DNA from: CAYMUL01 sp964393605
Lineage (GTDB): Bacteria > Bacteroidota > Ignavibacteria > Ignavibacteriales > Ignavibacteriaceae
DNA length: 41,294 bases
NCBI GenBank assembly: GCA_964393605.1
Contig: CAYMUL010000029.1
Coordinates: 1-41,294, forward strand
Reading direction: 5' to 3'
How positions within the stretch are numbered: position 1 is the first letter of the stretch; the number at the start of each line of letters is the position of its first letter. This document shows positions 33,818 through 41,294 of this stretch, in pieces. The notes below the pieces were generated by a model, which made no database searches, was not told the DNA's origin, and saw only the letters and a list, made by a program, of their open reading frames with translations. Both the position numbers and the translations under genes were made by a program.

Positions 33818-33850
33818 CTTCGTGCCTTTGTGCCCTCGTGGCAAAAAGAA
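33818..33850 (+). repeat. CTTTGTG-type dispersed repeat R2, copy 1
   Basis: Contains CTTCGTGCCTTTGTGCCC and then TCGTGGCAAAAAG. Related words occur at 38900-38936, 39011-39044 and 39184-39225, all in the same orientation and all intergenic. Confidence 0.6.
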
Positions 33851-33961
33851 TTTTAGTGCGTAGCGAGAGTTAATTAATTTTAAGCCAAACTCGAAGCAAA
33901 AAGATTTCTTAAATTGCCAACGATTCATTTAGAAATTTTTAATTCATCATCAGGGAGATAA

Positions 33962-35467
33962 ATGCCGGAAACTAAATTGGAGAACATTCAAAATAAAATT
34001 AAAGAATTCGATTCCGATTTTAATTACTCATCGCACGAAGCGGCAATAATACTTGCGGCGGGGCACGGGAAAAGAATTAAATCCACAAGATCAAAAATGC
34101 TGCATAGCATTTGGGGCGTTCCCACTGTTGAGCGCGTACATAATGCTTGCGTGAAAGGCATTAGCGATATTAACTCCGTAATAGTTGTCGGTATAAAAGC
34201 TTCGGATGTAATTTCTGTAATCGGGAAAAGAAAAAATAATCTCTTTGCATTTCAAGAAGAACAGAAAGGAACCGGGCACGCGGTTCAAGTTGCGCTTGAA
34301 AAAATCGATCCGAAAAAATTTGACGGCACAATTTATATTTTACCCGGCGATATGGGTTTGCTGAACGATGAAACAATGTCTTACTTCCGCAAAAAATTTC
34401 TGGAATCAAAAAGTGATATGCTTGTTCTAACCGGAATTTATGAGGGACCGATTGAAGAAAATTCTTACGGCAGAATTGTTCGCGTTAAAGAAACCGATGC
34501 GAGCGGAAAACCTTCCGGAAAAGATTTTGGAAAAGTTATAGAGATTCTTGAATACAAAGATATTCTTGCGTTGAATGACGATCAGATTTATTCGCTCGAG
34601 TATAACAAAAGAAAGTACAACTATTCAAAGAGGGAGTTAGTTGAGAATTGTGAATTCAACTCCGGCGTTTATGCATTTGATTATAAAAAATTGATCGAAC
34701 TTGTTTTCAAACTTGAAAGCAACAACGCGCAGAATGAAATTTATATCACCGATTTGATTTCTGCATTCAACAAAAAAAGCTACTCTGTTTCCGCAATCTC
34801 ACCGCAGTCGCAAGATGTAGTCATGGGCTTCAACGATAAAACAGTTCTCAAGCAGATGGAGCAAATCTACCGCGATAAAGTTCATGAAAAATTAAGAAAC
34901 ATAATTGAGATTGACGATGCCGACGATTTTTTTATTCACGAAGATGTCGTCGAACAGATTCTTGAAATGGATAGAAAAAAATCTCCGCTCGATATTAAAA
35001 TCGGCAAAGGTGTACACATCGGTAAAGGCGTTAAACTTAATTACAATAATGAGTTCAAGAAAAATGCCTTCATCGACGGCAACATATTTTTCGGGCTCAA
35101 TGTGTCCGTTGCACAAAACGTGCATCTCTCCACTTATCCCAACCAGACTTTTAAAATCGGTAATGATGTAAAAATTCTTTGGGGTGATATTATAAAAGGA
35201 AATATTGAAATTGGCGACGGCGCGCAAATAGAATCAAGCGTGAACATGACCGGAAGCGATGAATATCCGCTCCGGATTGGGAAGAATGTTCTAATTAAAG
35301 GAACGAGTTACTTGTTCGGTTCAATAATTGAAGATGACGTACACATCGAACATAGTGTGTTAATAAGAAAACACGTCCACAGAATTTTAAATAAAAAAGG
35401 GGAAGTTCAAGCTGTCAGGTTTTATCTTCCGCAGCCATCGGGAATTGATGCGTTAGAAAATCTTTAA
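33962..35467 (+). CDS. GlmU-like nucleotidyltransferase with divergent left-handed beta-helix
   Basis: 501 aa. The N-terminal half is a sugar-1-phosphate nucleotidyltransferase: LAAGHGKRIKSTRSKMLHSI (31-50), EEQKGTGHAVQVAL (99-112), LPGDMGLL (127-134, metal-binding Asp130), an ENCEFNSGVYAFD block, NAQNEIYITDLI and GFNDKTVL. These correspond step for step to GlmU's uridyltransferase domain, so UDP-GlcNAc synthesis is the best guess. The C-terminal 170 residues contain hexapeptide-like turns (IGKGVHIGKGVKL, IEIGDGAQIESSV, IEDDVHIEHSVLI), but the acetyltransferase active-site region of GlmU is not recognisable. It may therefore be a monofunctional uridyltransferase. GGGAG precedes the ATG. Length exceeds E. 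coli GlmU (456 aa). Confidence 0.8.
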   Translation: MPETKLENIQNKIKEFDSDFNYSSHEAAIILAAGHGKRIKSTRSKMLHSIWGVPTVERVHNACVKGISDINSVIVVGIKASDVISVIGKRKNNLFAFQEEQKGTGHAVQVALEKIDPKKFDGTIYILPGDMGLLNDETMSYFRKKFLESKSDMLVLTGIYEGPIEENSYGRIVRVKETDASGKPSGKDFGKVIEILEYKDILALNDDQIYSLEYNKRKYNYSKRELVENCEFNSGVYAFDYKKLIELVFKLESNNAQNEIYITDLISAFNKKSYSVSAISPQSQDVVMGFNDKTVLKQMEQIYRDKVHEKLRNIIEIDDADDFFIHEDVVEQILEMDRKKSPLDIKIGKGVHIGKGVKLNYNNEFKKNAFIDGNIFFGLNVSVAQNVHLSTYPNQTFKIGNDVKILWGDIIKGNIEIGDGAQIESSVNMTGSDEYPLRIGKNVLIKGTSYLFGSIIEDDVHIEHSVLIRKHVHRILNKKGEVQAVRFYLPQPSGIDALENL

Positions 35468-35493
35468 AGAATTTTGGTGGGGAATAAAAATTC

Positions 35494-35529
35494 AAACCCC
35501 GAATTAATTTTACAATCAATTCAGGGTTT
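35494..35529. terminator. bidirectional terminator between the GlmU-like gene and rpsT
   Basis: AAACCCCGAATT (35494-35505) pairs with AATTCAGGGTTT (35518-35529) over 12 positions with one C-A mismatch and a 12-nt loop. T-rich sequence follows on both strands. It lies in the 78-bp gap between convergent genes (stops at 35467 and 35546) and can serve both. Confidence 0.75.
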
Positions 35530-35545
35530 TAAAATTTAAGCGGGA

Positions 35546-35806
35546 TTAATTAGTGGAAATTTTATTGACGTGAACAGTCATCTGCGATTTTTTTCTCGCG
35601 GCGTTGTTCCGGTGAATTCTTCCCTTTGCTGTCATCTTATCGATATATGAAATCGCATTTTTGTAAGCACCTTTTGCGGTATCACTATCTTTCGCTTCAT
35701 AGACATTCTTAACAAGTGTCTTTAGCTTTGAGATAGAACTTTTGTTAATCAGATTTTTCTTCGCACTTTTAACAATTCTTCTCTTAGCTGATTTATGGTG
35801 AGCCAT
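35546..35806 (-). CDS. rpsT: 30S ribosomal protein S20
   Basis: Basic helical protein of 86 aa that binds 16S rRNA early in small-subunit assembly. It begins MAHHKSAKRRIVKSAKKNLI, a typical S20 N-terminus, and continues with KSSISKLKTLVKNVYEAKD and the conserved KGRIHRNNAARKKSQM near the C-terminus. Length is normal. AAGGAAAA precedes the ATG by about 7 bp. It stands alone, divergent from uvrA. Confidence 0.97.
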   Translation of the reverse strand: MAHHKSAKRRIVKSAKKNLINKSSISKLKTLVKNVYEAKDSDTAKGAYKNAISYIDKMTAKGRIHRNNAARKKSQMTVHVNKISTN

Positions 35807-35962
35807 TAATTTTCCTTAATATATTCATAAAAACGTGTGCGAAAATAAAGATTTAGCCCAATCATTACAAATTGAATTTCATGAATCAGCATCAAAATTC
35901 ACTCTATTTGAACTAAAGAATTTTCCAAAGATTGCAATTGCCAAAATTTTTCCGAAAGATTT

Positions 35963-35991
35963 TTTACAAACTTATGCGCGAGTTTTATAAG
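35963..35991 (+). promoter_or_regulatory. sigma70-like promoter of uvrA
   Basis: TTTACA (35963-35968), a 17-bp spacer and TATAAG (35986-35991), about 27 bp before the uvrA ATG. Spacing is ideal and both boxes are one mismatch from, or close to, consensus. The predicted leader is about 20 nt. No clear SOS box was noticed nearby. Confidence 0.5.
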
Positions 35992-36018
35992 TTAGCATTT
36001 TGAAAATAAAATTGAATT

Positions 36019-38802
36019 ATGTCTGAAACAAAAACAAAACCGATTGAGAGAAAGATAGTAGTAAAAGGGGCGCGCGAACACAACCTTAAAAACCTCGATC
36101 TTGAAATCCCAAAAAATAAATTAGTAGTCTTTACCGGCGTAAGCGGAAGCGGAAAATCTTCACTCGTCTTCGACACAATTTACGCCGAAGGGCAACGCCG
36201 ATATGTTGAAAGTCTTTCTTCCTACGCAAGGCAATTTTTGGAAAGAATAAATAAACCGGATGTTGACAGCATAACAGGAATAGCCCCGGCAGTAGCGATA
36301 GAGCAGAAGACCGGAAGCAGAAACACACGCTCTACAGTCGGAACAACTACCGAAATTTATGATTACCTGCGTCTGCTTTTCGCGCGCATCGGAAAGACGA
36401 TTTGCTTTAACTGTGGCAAGGTTGTGAAGAAAGCAACTACCGGCGTCGTTTGCGATTGGCTTGAAGAACAGCCCGACGGCGAAAAATTTTTTCTTACTTT
36501 TCCTATTCATCAACATGAAGGAAGAAACATTGCCGAAGAACTTGAGCTGTTAAAAAAACGGGGCTTCTTTAGAATTTATTTTGAAGGGGCGATTCATGAA
36601 ATTGAAGAATTAAATTCTCTCCCTAAATCAAAAAAAGATATTCGCGTGGTTGTCGATAGATTTAAAATCAAACGTGGCAACGTGCGCGAACAATTGGCTG
36701 ATTCTATTGAAGTAACTTTTAAAGAGGGAGAGAATAGAATTACAATTATCAATGCAGGAACAGGAGAGTTCAAAGACTTCAACAAATTTTATGAATGTTG
36801 CAACATTCGATATGAAGAACCGGAGCCGCGATTCTTCTCTTTCAACAATCCTTTCGGTGCTTGCCCTGTTTGCGAAGGTTTCGGAAAAGTTATTGGCATC
36901 GATATGGATCTGGTTATACCGAATAAAAATTTATCCGTTATGGATGGCGCGATGGCAGTTTTTAGGACCCCAAAGTTTCTTCATGAGTTGAGACTGCTTC
37001 ATCAAGAATCTTCGAAAGCAAAATTCCCGGTTCATACGCCAATAAGAGAATTGACCGATGAACAAATGAATTTTTTAATGAAGGGCTACGGAAAATTCGA
37101 AGGCATCGAAAAATTTTTTGAAGAACTTGAAAAGAAAACATACAAAATGCACATACGCATTTTGCTCAGTAAATATAGGGGTTACACGACTTGTTCCGCC
37201 TGCAAAGGTTCGCGCTTGCGAAGAGAAGCTAATCAAGTTGTAATTGCAGATAAACATATCAGCGAACTTGTCGAAGTCTCCATTGAAGAACTTCTTCGCT
37301 TCTTTCAAAATTTAACTTTGTCGGATTATGAAAATCAAATTGCAGATAGACTTCTGCAAGAACTGATCAAACGATTAACATATTTGAATGAAGTCGGATT
37401 GGGTTATCTAACCTTGAACCGTGTTAGCTCAACACTTTCAGGGGGAGAGACGCAAAGAATAAATCTTGCCTCTGCACTCGGCTCTTCACTCGTCGGAACG
37501 CTTTATGTACTTGATGAACCGAGCATCGGATTGCATCCGCGTGATAATTCTAAACTAATAAACATTCTTAAAAATTTGCGAGACATCGGAAACACAGTTT
37601 TAGTTGTTGAGCACGATCCCGAAATGATGCGCGAAGCCGATTTGCTTTTCGATCTCGGTCCAAAAGCAGGAAAGAACGGAGGAGAAATAGTAGCCAAAGG
37701 TTCGCCGGAGGAATTCTTTACTAATAATATTCAATCATTAACGGCAAACTATCTTTCGGGGAAACTTTCAATTCCTCTCCCTCAAAAAAGAAATTTAAAG
37801 AAAGGGAAAGGAATAAATATTTTGGGGGCGCGGGCAAACAATTTGAAAAACATCGATGTTGAAATTCCGTTGAAAAAATTTGTTTGCATCACCGGCGTGA
37901 GTGGATCCGGCAAAAGCACGCTCGTTCATGATATTCTTTACGGCGGCATTGCAAAAAATTTAGGAATGGCACCCGGACTCGTCGGCAAGTATCAATCGAT
38001 TGATGGCTACCAAAGTCTTGATGCAATTGAAATTGTGGATCAATCTCCCATCGGAAAATCGCCACGCTCAAATCCTATTAGTTACGTGAAAGCATTCGAT
38101 GGAATAAGGGAACTGTTTGCATCAACTCATCAAGCGAAAAATAAAGGATTCACCCCCGGATATTTTTCTTTCAATGTTCCCGGCGGAAGATGCGATACTT
38201 GCCAGGGAGATGGATTCATCAAAGTAGAAATGCAATTCCTTGCAGATATTTTTCTTGAGTGCGAAGACTGCAAAGGAACGCGATACAAAAAAGAAATAAG
38301 AGATATAAAATATCGCGGTAAAAATTTGGTTGATGTTTTAAACATGACCGTAGATGAAGCAGTTGAATATTTTCACGAGCATGAAAAAATATTAAAATAT
38401 TTGCGCGTACTTGCGAATGTCGGACTCGGTTATATTCAACTCGGACAGCCATCAAATACATTGAGCGGCGGCGAAGCACAGAGAGTTAAACTTGCTTCCC
38501 ACCTGATTGCCCAACGGGTGAATATGCACACACTTTTTATTTTCGATGAACCGACAACAGGTTTGCACTTTGACGACATTACAAAACTTTTAAACTGCTT
38601 TAAGTTATTGATTGATGGCGGCGATTCGGTTGTTATCATCGAACACAATCTTGATGTAATTAAATGCGCCGATCATATTATCGATCTCGGTCCCGAAGCC
38701 GGAGATAAAGGAGGAGAAGTTGTCGCCGTTGGAACACCGGAAGAGATTTCTGCGAATGAAAATTCATGGACAGGAAAGTATTTGAAGAGTTATTTGAAAT
38801 GA
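36019..38802 (+). CDS. uvrA: excinuclease ABC subunit A
   Basis: Damage-recognition ATPase of nucleotide excision repair, 927 aa, with two ABC modules. Walker A sequences GVSGSGKS occur at 40-47 and 626-633. Signature motifs are STLSGGETQRINLASALGS and NTLSGGEAQRVKLASHLI. Walker B regions are YVLDEPSIGLHPRD and FIFDEPTTGLHFDD. Zinc-binding cysteines include CPVCEGFG (C282, C285), CSACKGSRL, CDTCQGDG and CEDCKGTRY. The first pair of the N-terminal zinc module reads YECCNIRY (C260, C261), adjacent rather than CxxC. This is probably a lineage variant, since Bacteroidota UvrA differ here too. The start codon has a weak Shine-Dalgarno. Confidence 0.98.
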   Translation: MSETKTKPIERKIVVKGAREHNLKNLDLEIPKNKLVVFTGVSGSGKSSLVFDTIYAEGQRRYVESLSSYARQFLERINKPDVDSITGIAPAVAIEQKTGSRNTRSTVGTTTEIYDYLRLLFARIGKTICFNCGKVVKKATTGVVCDWLEEQPDGEKFFLTFPIHQHEGRNIAEELELLKKRGFFRIYFEGAIHEIEELNSLPKSKKDIRVVVDRFKIKRGNVREQLADSIEVTFKEGENRITIINAGTGEFKDFNKFYECCNIRYEEPEPRFFSFNNPFGACPVCEGFGKVIGIDMDLVIPNKNLSVMDGAMAVFRTPKFLHELRLLHQESSKAKFPVHTPIRELTDEQMNFLMKGYGKFEGIEKFFEELEKKTYKMHIRILLSKYRGYTTCSACKGSRLRREANQVVIADKHISELVEVSIEELLRFFQNLTLSDYENQIADRLLQELIKRLTYLNEVGLGYLTLNRVSSTLSGGETQRINLASALGSSLVGTLYVLDEPSIGLHPRDNSKLINILKNLRDIGNTVLVVEHDPEMMREADLLFDLGPKAGKNGGEIVAKGSPEEFFTNNIQSLTANYLSGKLSIPLPQKRNLKKGKGINILGARANNLKNIDVEIPLKKFVCITGVSGSGKSTLVHDILYGGIAKNLGMAPGLVGKYQSIDGYQSLDAIEIVDQSPIGKSPRSNPISYVKAFDGIRELFASTHQAKNKGFTPGYFSFNVPGGRCDTCQGDGFIKVEMQFLADIFLECEDCKGTRYKKEIRDIKYRGKNLVDVLNMTVDEAVEYFHEHEKILKYLRVLANVGLGYIQLGQPSNTLSGGEAQRVKLASHLIAQRVNMHTLFIFDEPTTGLHFDDITKLLNCFKLLIDGGDSVVIIEHNLDVIKCADHIIDLGPEAGDKGGEVVAVGTPEEISANENSWTGKYLKSYLK

Positions 38803-38838
38803 GTTAGAGTAGATTTTCGATGGAATCGGGTGTGAGGG

Positions 38839-38868
38839 AACAATTAACAATTAAAAATTAATAGTTTT
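38839..38868. repeat. AATTAA-rich degenerate repeat
   Basis: CAATTAACAATTAAAAATTAA followed by TAGTTTT. A weaker echo at about 38940 reads ATTACAAATTAAAAATGAAT, and an inverted relative lies at 29069-29106. Low complexity limits confidence. Confidence 0.4.
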
Positions 38869-38899
38869 GAATGGAGAATTGGAAAATAATTGTGTTTGT

Positions 38900-38936
38900 G
38901 CTTCGTTGTGCCTTAGTGCCGTTGTGGCATTTCTTT
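38900..38936 (+). repeat. CTTTGTG-type dispersed repeat R2, copy 2
   Basis: GCTTCGTTGTGCCTTAGTGC and then CGTTGTGGCATTTCTTT. It matches the pattern of 33818-33850 (CTTCGTG..CTTTGTG...GTGGCA). It lies in the 523-bp gap after uvrA. Confidence 0.6.
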
Positions 38937-39010
38937 AGGGAATTACAAATTAAAAATGAATGTTTTTGAATTGAGAATATGCAATAGACAATCGTAAATA
39001 ATAAATAATA

Positions 39011-39044
39011 AATTCCTTTGCGTCTTTGCGGTGAAAAAAAATTA
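39011..39044 (+). repeat. CTTTGCG-type dispersed repeat R2, copy 3
   Basis: ATTCCTTTGCGTCTTTGCGG and then TGAAAAAAAATTAA. It is preceded by AATAA and followed 13 bp later by ATAACAGATAACA. The 39184-39225 copy has the same AATAAATTCCTT lead-in and a similar ATAAC..AGATAACA follow-on, so the repeated unit is about 60 bp. Confidence 0.6.
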
Positions 39045-39076
39045 ATAGCGATAACAGATAACATTATTCTATAATT

Positions 39077-39142
39077 GATCATCTACGATGATCTGATATT
39101 GTTTAATATTTTCTTTACAATAATGAATCTTCTACGAAGATT
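39077..39142. repeat. hairpin-array element R3, locus 2 (two palindromes)
   Basis: GATCATC-TAC-GATGATC (39077-39093) and AATCTTC-TAC-GAAGATT (39126-39142) are both perfect 7-bp stems with the same TAC loop, and their centres are 49 bp apart. The spacer includes AATATTTTCTTTACAATAAT, similar to the spacer of locus 1 (29472-29577). Stem sequences differ between all hairpins while complementarity is retained. Confidence 0.7.
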
Positions 39143-39183
39143 AAGAAAAAATATCACGCGGAGAACAAGTAAATCAAAAATAA

Positions 39184-39225
39184 ATTCCTTAGCGTTACTT
39201 CGCGAACTTTGCGGTTAAAAAAGAA
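39184..39225 (+). repeat. CTTTGCG-type dispersed repeat R2, copy 4
   Basis: ATTCCTTAGCGTTACTTCGC and then GAACTTTGCGGTTAAAAAAG. It is a longer variant of the copy at 39011-39044, with an extra word inserted, and has the same flanking words. Confidence 0.55.
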
Positions 39226-39325
39226 ATTGATAACTCATAGATAACACCAATGAGAAGAAAGTTACTCGGTCCAACTTTTCAGTTACGTTTTTCATTTTGA
39301 ATACCTTTGATTTTTTATAAGAAAT

Positions 39326-41059
39326 TTATTTAAGCAAAATTGCTTTAACTGTTTGAATGTAATTACCAGATGTTACTCTGATAAAATACATGCCTGAGGG
39401 AATTTCTTTTTTCCCTGCATCCCAGGTAAATTCATATTTACCGGTTGATAATTCTGCTTCTAACAGTACTTCTATTGCTTTCCCTAACATATCATAAACT
39501 TTTATGCTTGTAAAAGTTGTTTTGCCAATTTCTACTTCAATTTTTGTGCTTGAGTTGAATGGATTGGGATAATTTGAACTTACAAAAAATTTTTCGGGAG
39601 ATTCGACAATCTCTTGCACTCCTACTTCAAAATCAGGCTTATATATCCAATTAAGCCATTTGTTAAAGGACCTTAAGTTAATTAGTAATTCAAAATTATT
39701 ATCGCTATCCAGATCAGCAAAGTTGGCACCATAAAAGACGATTGAATTTGGTTCGGGGTCATCTTTTTTAATATAGAACAATTCATATTTTTGATGATTC
39801 TGACTACCGGAAAATTTTAATACTATTGCCATTCCTTCCAATCCAAGTAGTATTTCTTCTTTGCCATCGCCATCAATATCAAGTGCTTGGATATTGCCCG
39901 CAAGAAAAGAAAAGACACCGATAATGTCTATTTTTCCTACTGCGATGTAACTATCATTTCCATCAGATTCCAATATAGTGATTCGGGTTTTTCCCACTCC
40001 ACTATAAAAAGCATCGCCTGCAATCCAGATTTCTTTTTTGCCGTTTCTATCGATGTCATTTGTTTGTGTGCAAAGGTATGCATTATTGGTTGCAACAGCG
40101 CCCTGCCAATTAACTGCGTAAGAATTGTTTCCGTTGTTTTCCATGGCAAGAATTTTTCCATGAATACTTCCAGTGAAGAATTCGATCTTTCCGTCCATAT
40201 CAAAATCCTCAATTGAGAATCCTGCATAATGTAGATCCAGTTCCGAGAAATCGATGGTTGTAGTCGAATCAAAATTCGGCAGAAGAGGGTTGAATTCAAA
40301 AAAATAAATTTTCTGATTCAATTTGATGAAAGTTTGATCTATAAATGAATCGCCATCCCAATAACCAAAACGATTATTATTCTGTTGCGTCGATCCATTT
40401 CCGGTGGCTGAAAGAAAATGAAAAATAAAATATGGTTCAACAGCTAATGAAGAATCGCTCGTCTTTTTGTAAAAGGGAAAAGAATGACCAAAATAGCCAT
40501 AGGCTCCAAATCTGCCTAATCCCAATTCGATCCAGTTGTCATTATCAAGATCAATCAGATAACCGGAGGTATTAGGATATCCTATTGTCGAGTCATATGA
40601 ATAAACCGAATCGAAATTATTTCCGGCATTTAATTCAAACACAACTATATCAGTATAGTTCCCTTCATAATCTTTCATTTTTCCATAAAGTTCGCCGCGT
40701 CCATTATTGTTCACATCACCGGTTAACACCGTGCTTACCACTCCGGCTCCGACAGGGACTTCGCGCCAAAGGTGGTACTTATCTGCATAAAGGTTTGTAT
40801 CCACAAGGCTTAGGTCTATTATTGTGCTGTCAAAGGTTGGCGAGTAAATTACTTTGTTTTGTTCAGACTCAATGTAGTCGTTCAGATTCTTATAAAGAAT
40901 TTTTCCGTTGGAAAATTCCAAACGGAAAATATTTTCTTGAATTTCTGAAACGCTAACATCATTTCTTCGTTCTAACATATTGATGTATTCACTCTTCTGT
41001 TGTGAGATTATGTTTGATGTAAAAAGAAAGACAACGATTACCGGCAATAATTTTTTCAT
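39326..41059 (-). CDS. secreted FG-GAP/VCBS repeat protein with T9SS sorting domain
   Basis: 577 aa. A signal peptide (MKKLLPVIVVFLFTSNIIS) is followed by a beta-propeller-like region with six Asp/Asn-rich calcium-type loops: GDVNNNGRGE (114-123), DLDNDNWIE (170-178), DFDMDGKIE (285-293), DIDRNGKKE (335-343), DIDGDGKEE (394-402) and DLDSDNNFE (449-457). These resemble FG-GAP/integrin-alpha repeats. The C-terminal 80 residues are a classic type A sorting tail: NYPNPFNSSTKIEVEI, SIKVYDMLGKAIEVLL, TWDAGKKEIPSGMYFIRV, QTVKAILLK. The protein should be exported by Sec and then T9SS and anchored at the surface or released. It is monocistronic as far as visible. The ligand or function is unknown. Confidence 0.9.
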   Translation of the reverse strand: MKKLLPVIVVFLFTSNIISQQKSEYINMLERRNDVSVSEIQENIFRLEFSNGKILYKNLNDYIESEQNKVIYSPTFDSTIIDLSLVDTNLYADKYHLWREVPVGAGVVSTVLTGDVNNNGRGELYGKMKDYEGNYTDIVVFELNAGNNFDSVYSYDSTIGYPNTSGYLIDLDNDNWIELGLGRFGAYGYFGHSFPFYKKTSDSSLAVEPYFIFHFLSATGNGSTQQNNNRFGYWDGDSFIDQTFIKLNQKIYFFEFNPLLPNFDSTTTIDFSELDLHYAGFSIEDFDMDGKIEFFTGSIHGKILAMENNGNNSYAVNWQGAVATNNAYLCTQTNDIDRNGKKEIWIAGDAFYSGVGKTRITILESDGNDSYIAVGKIDIIGVFSFLAGNIQALDIDGDGKEEILLGLEGMAIVLKFSGSQNHQKYELFYIKKDDPEPNSIVFYGANFADLDSDNNFELLINLRSFNKWLNWIYKPDFEVGVQEIVESPEKFFVSSNYPNPFNSSTKIEVEIGKTTFTSIKVYDMLGKAIEVLLEAELSTGKYEFTWDAGKKEIPSGMYFIRVTSGNYIQTVKAILLK

Positions 41060-41294
41060 ATAGACTTAAAACTTTAGTTAAAAAATTAGGGAAAGAAGCA
41101 CTGCACAATCACTTACTGTTCATTTCATTTTGTAAGCAATTGTTGTTAATCTCATCTACGTGAATCCGGTGGTGTATTGATTTTTTATTTGTAAAAAGAA
41201 AAGCTGGAAAGCGCACAGCGTGCCCCTCCCCCCCCCGCGATCAATTTCAATGACTGCAACGGGAGTTAACAAGAACCATACGATATGTAAAACA
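41060..41294. other. intergenic end of window with a poly-C tract
   Basis: No gene was seen. This contains the upstream region of the FG-GAP gene and a run of nine C (41228-41236) preceded by CCCCT, unusual in such AT-rich DNA. A homopolymer like this can vary in length, but no frame depends on it within the window. Confidence 0.5.

Noticed and set aside
39326..39345. AAGCAA/TTGCTT hairpin at the end of the FG-GAP gene as a terminator
   Set aside because: It lies within the last codons, has a short AT-rich stem and no adequate T-run directly after it.
41152..41164. TCATCTACGTGA as a further C-TAC-G hairpin
   Set aside because: Arms do not pair beyond the centre, so it does not fit the R3 family.
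41223..41236. Poly-C tract as a phase-variation switch
   Set aside because: No start codon or reading frame spans it in the window. It is only recorded as a composition oddity.

Overview
The window looks like a chromosomal segment from an AT-rich member of the Bacteroidota/Chlorobiota group, most likely Ignavibacteria. That placement is inferred from three things: two secreted proteins with C-terminal type IX secretion (T9SS) sorting tails (one with the characteristic NYPNPFN start), two TonB-dependent receptors with carboxypeptidase-regulatory-like N-domains beside DUF4397 and PorV-type proteins, and a SecA of about 1,010 residues with an enlarged first nucleotide-binding domain. Many genes have recognisable Shine-Dalgarno sequences, and one sigma70-like promoter is visible upstream of uvrA. 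No rRNA, tRNA, CRISPR array, prophage, transposase or toxin-antitoxin pair was found.

Layout. (1) 212-5949, minus strand: a packed housekeeping operon tilS-hpt-ftsH-[dolichol kinase/CTP transferase-like membrane protein]-[DUF4837 lipoprotein], with 4- to 14-bp overlaps at three of the junctions. (2) 6099-6572: greA alone, with hairpins on both sides. (3) 6693-10938, minus: methyltransferase (TPMT-like), CYTH protein and an AddB-like PD-(D/E)XK nuclease, ended by a strong terminator. (4) 10994-11647, plus: an outer-membrane barrel protein. (5) 11648-12127: a decayed stretch with a probable SDR/epimerase remnant. (6) 12128-20221, minus: a cell-surface operon of DUF4397 lipoprotein, TonB-dependent receptor, 1,065-aa T9SS cargo protein and PorV-like barrel, ended by a strong terminator. 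(7) 20755-29029, minus: ychF, secA, glnB (P-II), a large TPR lipoprotein resembling PorW/SprE, mtgA and an AlbA_2/winged-helix protein. (8) 29830-41059: a small membrane protein, a GIN-domain protein divergent from a second TonB-dependent receptor, a GlmU-like nucleotidyltransferase, rpsT, uvrA, and a secreted FG-GAP protein with a T9SS tail.

How the genes fit together. Several units concern the envelope: SecA exports the precursors, PorV- and PorW-like proteins are expected to serve T9SS, and two T9SS cargoes and two TonB receptors are encoded locally. MtgA, FtsH and the lipid kinase-like protein belong to envelope growth and quality control.

The most unusual content is non-coding. Four of the gene-free gaps (1-211, 29030-29829, 33561-33961, 38803-39325) carry degenerate dispersed repeats of at least three kinds: an element of about 100 bp rich in ATCTGTGTCATC-type words, which in one copy is framed by 11-bp perfect inverted repeats; a CTTTGTG/CTTTGCG word family; and paired hairpins whose stems differ completely in sequence but keep perfect complementarity around a C-TAC-G centre at about 50-bp spacing. 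The last is the best candidate here for an undescribed element.
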